The position numbers and the translations under genes were made by a program. 5,313 nt of DNA from Anaerotignum sp. GTDB lineage: Bacteria; Bacillota; Clostridia; Lachnospirales; Anaerotignaceae. Numbering within the stretch: position 1 is the stretch's first letter; each line of letters opens with the position of its first letter. Location: assembly GCA_017442465.1 (NCBI GenBank), contig JAFRZQ010000268.1:1-5313 (forward strand), written 5' to 3'. Below, one piece after another: positions 1-3,759 of this stretch. The notes beneath the pieces are model-generated. The model made no database searches, was not told the DNA's origin, and saw only the letters and a list, made by a program, of their open reading frames with translations.

Positions 1-368
1 TTGATGCATCTGTTCACCAGATCCGTATGTACCATTCGCATGCCTGTCTGCATCCCAGCCTTATAGCCGGCGATCATCATCAGCTCACTGCCGCCGGTCA
101 GTTCCAGGGTGCAGTTTTCCGCACCGTAGCGTTCCACCACGCGGACAGTGGCCTGACGCAGTTTTTCCACAGAACGGATATCCACAGGGATATGCTCCAC
201 CTTGATATTTGGCATACTTTTTGCAAAACAGGTTTTCAAAGAACGGAATACATTCATATCCCCCATACCCTTATCGTGGAGATATACCACCACATCAGGC
301 TGTAATGTCAGAGGTGCCACGATATTCTTCAGAACATCCTTATCATAATATTCCAGTAAAACCTTCAT
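1..368 (-). CDS. DUF1887-family protein, N-terminal CARF-like domain (Card1/Can2-related), 3' end outside window
   Basis: The first 122 codons of a minus-strand gene are visible, starting at ATG 366-368 and open to the window edge. A GGGGAG ribosome binding site lies 7 nt upstream. The product begins MKVLLEYYDKDVLKNIVAPL. Its Rossmann-like pattern has strands near residues 2-6, 26-31, 56-62 and 86-90, then the glycine motif LELTGGSELMMIAGYKAG at 88-105. That motif matches in form the TGGTK-M ligand-binding loop of CARF domains, as in Card1/Can2. Family knowledge: DUF1887 proteins join an N-terminal CARF domain to a C-terminal PD-(D/E)XK nuclease, and CRISPR-linked members are activated by cyclic tetra-adenylate. 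The nuclease half lies outside the window, so neither catalysis nor ligand can be judged. The gene follows ytfJ by 23 nt on the same strand and is probably cotranscribed with it. Family assignment is from memory of the pattern; a non-CRISPR role is inferred from context. Confidence 0.72.
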   Translation of the reverse strand, partial: MKVLLEYYDKDVLKNIVAPLTLQPDVVVYLHDKGMGDMNVFRSLKTCFAKSMPNIKVEHIPVDIRSVEKLRQATVRVVERYGAENCTLELTGGSELMMIAGYKAGMQTGMRMVHTDLVNRCI

Positions 369-391
369 GGGATCGCTCCCCTTTCGGATCA

Positions 392-781
392 TCATTCAAC
401 GATGGTTTCTTCTTCAAATTTCACTTCAGGTTCGTTGTTTTTGTTTCTGCCGGAGAAAACGGAACCGAAATTCAGTTTATTCACCACACCGGGAGCCATA
501 TCGATCAGTTTTGTGATGGCATCCTGATTTTTCACATTAATGAGATGTGTGCCTGTGGGGGTAATTGCCAGAATTGCAGAAGGTGTGATCTTTGCACCTA
601 CGCCGCCGGCAGCATTCACTGCTTCTTTTGCACCCACGCCTGCGCCTACTGCCACTTCGATCAGGGGCAGCAGTGTCAGGTCACCCACTACGATAGCTTC
701 GCCCACCACTGTTTTTGTGGAAACCAGATCGTCTACTTTATCGAATAATACATTTACTGCTTCATTGAAATCCTTGCTCAT
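392..781 (-). CDS. ytfJ: GerW/YtfJ-family sporulation protein
   Basis: This is a 129-residue soluble protein with the pattern of the GerW (Spore_YtfJ) family. An N-terminal amphipathic region (residues 5-20) is followed by TVVGEAIVVGDLTLLPLIEV (24-43). Next come a glycine-rich stretch (46-63), the strand ITPSAILAITPTGTHLI (65-81) and the closing helix KLIDMAPGVVNKL (91-103). The charged tail ends in EEETIVE. In Bacillus subtilis GerW (YtfJ) is made in the forespore and is needed for normal L-alanine-triggered germination; its molecular activity is not established. The start ATG (779-781) overlaps the stop of the upstream DUF2953 gene as ATGA, indicating translational coupling. No strong Shine-Dalgarno lies at the usual distance; AAAGGA is about 14 nt away. 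Pairing with a YtfI-like gene is the same arrangement as in B. subtilis, which supports the call. YtfJ-like genes also occur in bacteria that do not visibly sporulate. Confidence 0.88.
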   Translation of the reverse strand: MSKDFNEAVNVLFDKVDDLVSTKTVVGEAIVVGDLTLLPLIEVAVGAGVGAKEAVNAAGGVGAKITPSAILAITPTGTHLINVKNQDAITKLIDMAPGVVNKLNFGSVFSGRNKNNEPEVKFEEETIVE

Positions 782-1752
782 GCCGTTTCACCATTTCCTT
801 TCGTCTGTTCCGCTCCGTCTTTATCTTTATTTTTCAAAAATTTGATCATTTTCCAGATTGCCTTTCGCACCGGCTTCGTCAGAACGAATGCCAGTACCGC
901 CCATACCAGTTTACCCAGTACGATCCTGCCTTTTACAGCGACCTCCACATCCTCCGCCGCAGCTTTGGTAAAGTCTCCTTTGATCTGTATGTCATTGCCG
1001 AATTTCGCTGTAAGCATCCCCGCCAGTGCCAGTACATAGCCGGTTGTGGTCGGGTCGCCGGTACCGGCTGTTGCCTTCACGAAAATATCACCGGGCAGGA
1101 TGCCCTTCATCAGCCATTTCAGGAGTTTGCCCATGGCCCGGAAGATCCCTTTTTTATCTTCGATCGACCAGATCTCCTTCACGACGGGAGGGATCTTGCC
1201 TTTCTTTTCTGCCGTTCCCTCTCCTGTGAAGAATGTTTCATCCTCATCCAGAAGAACGATTTCTGTATCCTCTGTAGGAGGTTTTTCTTCTATTTCAGAA
1301 AGCTTCACACGGCGGACGGTTTTTGGCTGCTTCTGTTCCATCCGCTGCTGTTTTACCTTCGGTTTCGCTTCTTCCTTCTTCGGTTCGGCCTTTGGTTCTT
1401 CCTTCTTTTCCGCCGCCTGAATATCCGGTTTCAATTCTTCTTTTTTCGGTGCTTTTTTCTTTTTTGGTTTCTTTTCCTTTTTCGGCTTTTCTTCGCCGCC
1501 CATCAGGGTGAACCATAGGACTTTCACCTTTAATTTCAGCTGTTCTGCCGGTGTATAGCCGCCGTCCACCTTGACAGCTCCAAATAACCAGGACACGCCA
1601 AAAGTACCGCAAAGTTCCTCCTTCTTCTCGCCCTGCAGCCGGTATCGGATGGGTGAAAGCATCACCACAAGCACGATCAGCAGTATGAGAATCAGAAGGG
1701 CCAGCAGTATGATGCCCAGCCATTTTAGAATTCCCAGTAAAATAAACTTCAT
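778..1752 (-). CDS. ytfI: DUF2953 membrane-anchored protein (YtfI-like)
   Basis: This 324-residue protein has one strong N-terminal membrane segment (about residues 4-32, rich in Leu/Ile/Val). It is followed by SPIRYRLQGEKKEE and a strand-rich stretch to about residue 84. Residues 87-146 are a low-complexity linker made almost entirely of Lys, Glu, Pro and Ala. The conserved C-terminal part (about 204-292) contains KGILPGDIFVKATAGTGDP (216-234), TTTGYVLALAGML (235-247) and VAVKGRIVLGKLVWAV (271-286). This is the DUF2953 layout seen in YtfI, which lies beside ytfJ in Bacillus. The function is not well defined; the position suggests a sporulation or envelope role. The ATG start has GAGGAAGAG just upstream. 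The gene begins 22 nt after the 100-residue gene and overlaps ytfJ by four bases. The second hydrophobic stretch (280-292) may be peripheral rather than a true transmembrane helix. Family call good; function inferred from context. Confidence 0.85.
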   Translation of the reverse strand: MKFILLGILKWLGIILLALLILILLIVLVVMLSPIRYRLQGEKKEELCGTFGVSWLFGAVKVDGGYTPAEQLKLKVKVLWFTLMGGEEKPKKEKKPKKKKAPKKEELKPDIQAAEKKEEPKAEPKKEEAKPKVKQQRMEQKQPKTVRRVKLSEIEEKPPTEDTEIVLLDEDETFFTGEGTAEKKGKIPPVVKEIWSIEDKKGIFRAMGKLLKWLMKGILPGDIFVKATAGTGDPTTTGYVLALAGMLTAKFGNDIQIKGDFTKAAAEDVEVAVKGRIVLGKLVWAVLAFVLTKPVRKAIWKMIKFLKNKDKDGAEQTKGNGETA

Positions 1753-1774
1753 ATCTCTTCCTCTTATTTTCCCC

Positions 1775-2077
1775 TTACAGGATCAGTTCCTTTGGATCTG
1801 CAGGATTTCTGCCGCCTTTTACTGCATCCTCCGTCATAAATGCCAAGAGATCATAAGCTTCCCTTCTGCCCATGGCAATGCCTGCGATCTGGGCAGGGCG
1901 GTTTTTATTCCGCTCATGGAACAGGTCCCGGGAGGATAATATCTCCAGCCGGTTTTTATCTTCAAAAAGGACGATGCAGCATAGGTGCAGCACAGGGATG
2001 CCGCGGCGCAGGCTATAAACGACCGTTTCCAGATCTGTTACATTTCCCGCCACGAATAGATTATCGATGAGTTTCAC
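1775..2077 (-). CDS. Hypothetical protein, first gene of the sporulation-type operon
   Basis: I do not recognise this 100-residue protein. The reading frame is open further upstream, to an ATG at 2158. I choose the GTG at 2075-2077 because a near-perfect AGGAGG lies 7 nt before it and the longer form would run through the promoter. The protein starts VKLIDNLFVAGNVTDLETVV. It has a hydrophobic strand PVLHLCCIVLFED (28-40, with adjacent cysteines at 33-34) and a basic patch HERNKNRPAQ (54-63). A helix RREAYDLLAFMTEDA (71-85) follows, and the protein ends NPADPKELIL. There is no signal peptide or clear membrane helix, so it is probably a small cytoplasmic alpha/beta protein. It is directly followed, 22 nt later, by the DUF2953 gene and is probably cotranscribed with ytfI-ytfJ. 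A regulatory or accessory role in the same process is only a guess from position. Confidence 0.75.
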   Translation of the reverse strand: MKLIDNLFVAGNVTDLETVVYSLRRGIPVLHLCCIVLFEDKNRLEILSSRDLFHERNKNRPAQIAGIAMGRREAYDLLAFMTEDAVKGGRNPADPKELIL

Positions 2078-2117
2078 ACTGCTTCCTCCTTTCTGCCAGA
2101 TAACTATAGATATCAAA

Positions 2118-2123
2118 AGTATA
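2118..2123 (-). promoter_or_regulatory. Extended -10 promoter for the hypothetical-ytfI-ytfJ-DUF1887 operon
   Basis: Read on the minus strand this is TATACT preceded by TGG, an extended -10 element, about 40 nt before the GTG start at 2077. The best -35 at 17-bp spacing is TGTGAC, which is weak. The spacer (TTCTTT...TGG) resembles that of the malQ promoter in this window. It lies in the 96-bp gap between two minus-strand gene runs. Sequence-only prediction. Confidence 0.55.
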
Positions 2124-2173
2124 CCATAAAATCGAAAGAAGTCACAGCCAATCCACAAAAAATTTCATACAAT

Positions 2174-2350
2174 TTACAACCTTGCCAGTGCCTGCTCCAG
2201 TTCATGCAGGTGGTCAATGGGATACATCCTGAGAAGTTCCTTATACTGGGTTCCGCTCAGATCCGGCGTTTCCGTATAAATGGCGATCTTTCCATTCAGA
2301 TCTGCCTGAGCAAATTTCAGTTTCAGTTTGATAAAGTCATCTTTCTGCAT
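2174..2350 (-). CDS. Small hypothetical protein, 58 residues
   Basis: This is a small charged protein of no family I recognise. It begins MQKDDFIKLKLKFAQADLNG and contains KIAIYTETPDLSGTQYKELL (21-40). It ends in an amphipathic helix around DHLHELEQALARL (46-58). The frame could start 11 codons earlier. The ATG at 2348-2350 is chosen because AAGGAG lies 8-9 nt upstream, while the longer form would add only a Lys/Arg-rich stretch encoded by the Shine-Dalgarno region. Its first codons overlap the last 14 bases of the upstream TauE/SafE-type gene, so the two are probably translated from one message. No membrane segment or signal peptide is present. It could be a conserved small cytoplasmic protein; a functional link to the transporter is unproven. 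Confidence 0.65.
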   Translation of the reverse strand: MQKDDFIKLKLKFAQADLNGKIAIYTETPDLSGTQYKELLRMYPIDHLHELEQALARL

Positions 2351-2711
2351 GTTTTTTCTCCTTTTTCTTTTTGAAAATCTCACTCAGCCCCATCAGAAAT
2401 AAAAATCCCCCGAAAATCTTCCGCAGCACCTCCGATTTCAGAGAGACCGCCAGAAATGCCCCCGCCGCTGCCCCGGCCAAGCCCATAATTGCCAAAGGCT
2501 TTGCCGTTTTCCAGTCCAGGGTCCCTTTTTTCTGATGGGTGATCAGGGCGGTGATCGCCGTGGGAATGAAATAAATCAAATTCACCCCCTGGGCCTGCTG
2601 CTGGGTGATATCCGTGAAAAACAACAGTGCGGGGATCAATATGGTGCCGCCGCCAATGCCCATACCGCTGATGATGCCGGAGCAGAAGCCCACCAGCGCC
2701 ACCCACATCAT
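2337..2711 (-). CDS. Half-length TauE/SafE-type membrane transporter, second subunit
   Basis: This 124-residue hydrophobic protein is the second of two half-size TauE/SafE (sulfite exporter family) genes. The family motif GMGIGGGTILIPALLFF lies at 16-32. Hydrophobic segments fall near 3-15, 21-33, 43-58, 72-91 and 98-112. It has QAQGVNLIYFIPTAITALI (39-57), IFGGFLFLMGL (99-109) and a strongly basic tail (KKKKEKKHAER) that should face the cytoplasm. The open frame extends upstream to 2876, but only from ATG 2711 does the sequence look like the family. That ATG overlaps the stop of the first half as ATGA, with GAGG 8 nt before it. Single-chain members are usually about 250 residues, with two such repeats. 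The likely working unit is a hetero-oligomer of the two halves exporting a small anion, possibly a sulfur oxyanion or organosulfonate; substrate unknown. Confidence 0.85.
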   Translation of the reverse strand: MMWVALVGFCSGIISGMGIGGGTILIPALLFFTDITQQQAQGVNLIYFIPTAITALITHQKKGTLDWKTAKPLAIMGLAGAAAGAFLAVSLKSEVLRKIFGGFLFLMGLSEIFKKKKEKKHAER

Positions 2712-3067
2712 AAGAGCATCCTCACAGCCGCGGCGATCATGAATCCCCCGAAAATACGGTGGAGCCAGATACCGCTGACCCTGCTCAATAACCTTGCCCC
2801 GACCACACCGCCGGCCAGGCCGCCGGCCGATGCCCACAGAGCAGTCTGCCACACCTCGCCCAGTCCTGTTTTCCATAAATAAATGGCAAGAGAAAGGACT
2901 GACAGGGGCAGAATAACAGCGATCGCTGTGGCGTGGGCCTTATGCTCCTCCATGTGTAAAAACCGCTCCATGGCAGGCACGACGATAGTGCCGCCGCCGG
3001 AGCCAAACAAGCCATTGGCAAAACCGGTCACAATGCCAATGAAAAGTTTTTTCCAGTTTCTTGTCAC
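2708..3067 (-). CDS. Half-length TauE/SafE-type membrane transporter, first subunit
   Basis: This 119-residue membrane protein starts at GTG 3065-3067, with GGGAGG 7 nt upstream. It opens MTRNWKKLFIGIVTGFANGL and carries the family glycine motif FGSGGGTIVVPAM at 21-33. Hydrophobic segments fall near 8-31, 48-65, 73-93 and 105-118. It aligns by eye with the next gene: GSGGGTIVVPA matches GIGGGTILIPA, and HRIFGGFMIAAA matches RKIFGGFLFLMG. The two are therefore the two repeats of a normal TauE/SafE protein encoded separately, not a frameshifted single gene: each has its own ribosome binding site and start, joined by ATGA. It is the first gene of its run, just downstream of the terminator of the lipoprotein gene. 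Substrate cannot be told from sequence; the family exports sulfite, sulfoacetate and related anions. Confidence 0.85.
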   Translation of the reverse strand: MTRNWKKLFIGIVTGFANGLFGSGGGTIVVPAMERFLHMEEHKAHATAIAVILPLSVLSLAIYLWKTGLGEVWQTALWASAGGLAGGVVGARLLSRVSGIWLHRIFGGFMIAAAVRMLL

Positions 3068-3089
3068 AAAAAAGCCTCCCTTCTGTCTT

Positions 3090-3120
3090 AGTATGGAAAA
3101 TCCAGACTTTTTCTATGCAA
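3090..3120 (-). promoter_or_regulatory. Possible promoter for the TauE/SafE-type pair
   Basis: On the minus strand there is a -10-like CATACT (3090-3095) and a -35-like TTGCAT (3115-3120) with a rather long 19-bp spacer. It would start transcription just after the preceding terminator, about 15-20 nt before the GTG start. The -35 overlaps the terminator U-tract. This is a weak match, listed because the pair needs a start after the terminator. Confidence 0.3.
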
Positions 3121-3142
3121 AAAAGGAGCGTTTTCACGCTCC
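3119..3142 (-). terminator. Rho-independent terminator of the lipoprotein gene
   Basis: Read on the minus strand, GGAGCGT-GAAA-ACGCTCC forms a 7-bp GC-rich stem with a GAAA tetraloop (3125-3142), followed directly by six Ts (3119-3124). It begins 6 nt after the TAA stop of the lipoprotein gene, so it most likely ends that monocistronic transcript and insulates the transporter genes. Confidence 0.9.
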
Positions 3143-3148
3143 CTTTTC

Positions 3149-3526
3149 TTATCTGCTGCCGCCTGTGCCACCGGCTGTTGTGTTACCGCCTGCATTACCG
3201 CCATTGCTGCCGCTGTTGCCGGTCATATTATTTTTCACATCATCCCATGCATTGCGGATATCCTGTCCTAATGTGGTGCCGCCATCGGTACGCATACCAT
3301 AAGTGTTCCGTTCCGTGTTTTCTGTGCCCCAGTTGGGCCCGCCGGTATAATTGCCATAGCCATCTGCATCGGTATCATTGACAGCAGAACCGCCGTTTTC
3401 TCTGGTCATTTCGTTATACCAGTTTCTTGCCTGTGTTTCATCCACGCTGCCGTCGGTGCCGCAGCCGCCAAATAACAGCAGCGCCACTGTCATGGCTGCC
3501 AGCATCCCGCTTTTTCTGCCAAACAT
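3149..3526 (-). CDS. Small predicted lipoprotein with Gly/Asn/Thr-rich tail, function unknown
   Basis: This 125-residue predicted secreted lipoprotein starts at ATG 3524-3526 with AGGAGG 7 nt upstream. The frame is open to an ATG at 3616, but that would put 30 extra residues before the signal peptide. The signal peptide has basic residues (R4, K5), a hydrophobic core (8-19) and the lipobox-like LFGGC, giving a lipidated Cys22 on the outer face of the membrane. Position -3 is Phe rather than the usual Leu, a mild departure. The mature part is acidic and polar, with TQARNWYNEMTREN (about 30-43), several Tyr/Gly-rich turns, a conserved-looking segment TLGQDIRNAWDDVKNNMTG (84-102), and a low-complexity Gly/Asn/Ser/Thr tail ending GGTGGSR. 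I do not recognise the family. It is a single-gene unit, divergent from malQ and closed by the terminator at 3119-3142. Confidence 0.8.
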   Translation of the reverse strand: MFGRKSGMLAAMTVALLLFGGCGTDGSVDETQARNWYNEMTRENGGSAVNDTDADGYGNYTGGPNWGTENTERNTYGMRTDGGTTLGQDIRNAWDDVKNNMTGNSGSNGGNAGGNTTAGGTGGSR

Positions 3527-3551
3527 AAAAATCCCTCCTGATTTTGTTTTT

Positions 3552-3565
3552 GCAATAAGGATTGC
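3552..3565. repeat. Short perfect palindrome GCAAT-N4-ATTGC
   Basis: A 5-bp inverted repeat with an AAGG spacer lies about 25-40 nt before the lipoprotein start codon. On the plus strand it is followed by six Ts and could form a very weak terminator-like hairpin for transcripts coming from the malQ side. On the minus strand it could be a leader hairpin or an operator half-site pair. The stem is short and A/T-rich, so chance occurrence is possible. Confidence 0.3.
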
Positions 3566-3675
3566 TTTTTTATTCTTTGTTGTTTTCCAGAAAAAAACCG
3601 CTCTTTTCACTGGCACTTTCTCCAGAAAATAGCACTTTTCCAGAGGTCATGGCAGAAAATGCCCCACCGAAAATC

Positions 3676-3704
3676 TTGTGGTTCTTTGAAATTCTTGGTA
3701 TACT
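3676..3704 (+). promoter_or_regulatory. malQ promoter
   Basis: A -35 TTGTGG (3676-3681), a 17-bp spacer and a -10 TATACT (3699-3704) preceded by TGG (extended -10) fit a vegetative sigma-A type promoter. Transcription should start near 3711, giving a leader of about 50 nt that contains a weak A/T hairpin (3722-3738). The AAAGGAG ribosome binding site (3745-3751) sits 8 nt before the malQ ATG. Confidence 0.7.
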
Positions 3705-3759
3705 GAATATTTAGAAAACCCAATGATTTTTTATCATTTTTATAAAAGGAGTGTTTTTC

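Larger units (their letters stand above)
3527..3759. promoter_or_regulatory. Divergent intergenic region between the lipoprotein gene and malQ
   Basis: This 233-bp A/T-rich region carries the starts of two divergent transcripts. On the plus side is a good malQ promoter (3676-3704). On the minus side only weak matches are seen, for example TGCTATTTT (complement of 3626-3634), so I do not assign a lipoprotein promoter. It also holds a palindrome GCAAT-AAGG-ATTGC (3552-3565), three TTCCAGA-like repeats (about 3583-3591, 3613-3626, 3632-3644) and an A/T hairpin AATGAT-TTTTT-ATCATT (3722-3738) in the malQ leader. No sequence matching the catabolite-response (CcpA) consensus was found by eye. Confidence 0.5.

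Noticed and set aside
181..245. Apparent frameshift in the DUF1887 gene
   Set aside because: A first reading seemed to lose frame near 240. Re-reading the bases (CGTTC at 241-245) restores one continuous frame from 368 to 1.
1..368. Evidence for a CRISPR array or cas operon in the window
   Set aside because: No repeat-spacer pattern and no cas gene is visible; only the family resemblance of DUF1887 hints at CRISPR.
209..748. 179-codon plus-strand frame overlapping ytfJ and the DUF1887 gene
   Set aside because: It has no ribosome binding site, its composition is His/Cys/Phe-rich, and it is antisense to two genes with clear family signatures.
2712..2876. N-terminal extension of the second TauE/SafE half
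   Set aside because: The extra 55 residues are Arg/Gly-rich, overlap the first half in another frame and do not resemble the family. The ATG at 2711 with ATGA coupling explains the start.
3722..3738. A/T hairpin in the malQ leader as a terminator or attenuator
   Set aside because: The 6-bp stem has a single G-C pair, too weak to act as an intrinsic terminator; probably incidental.
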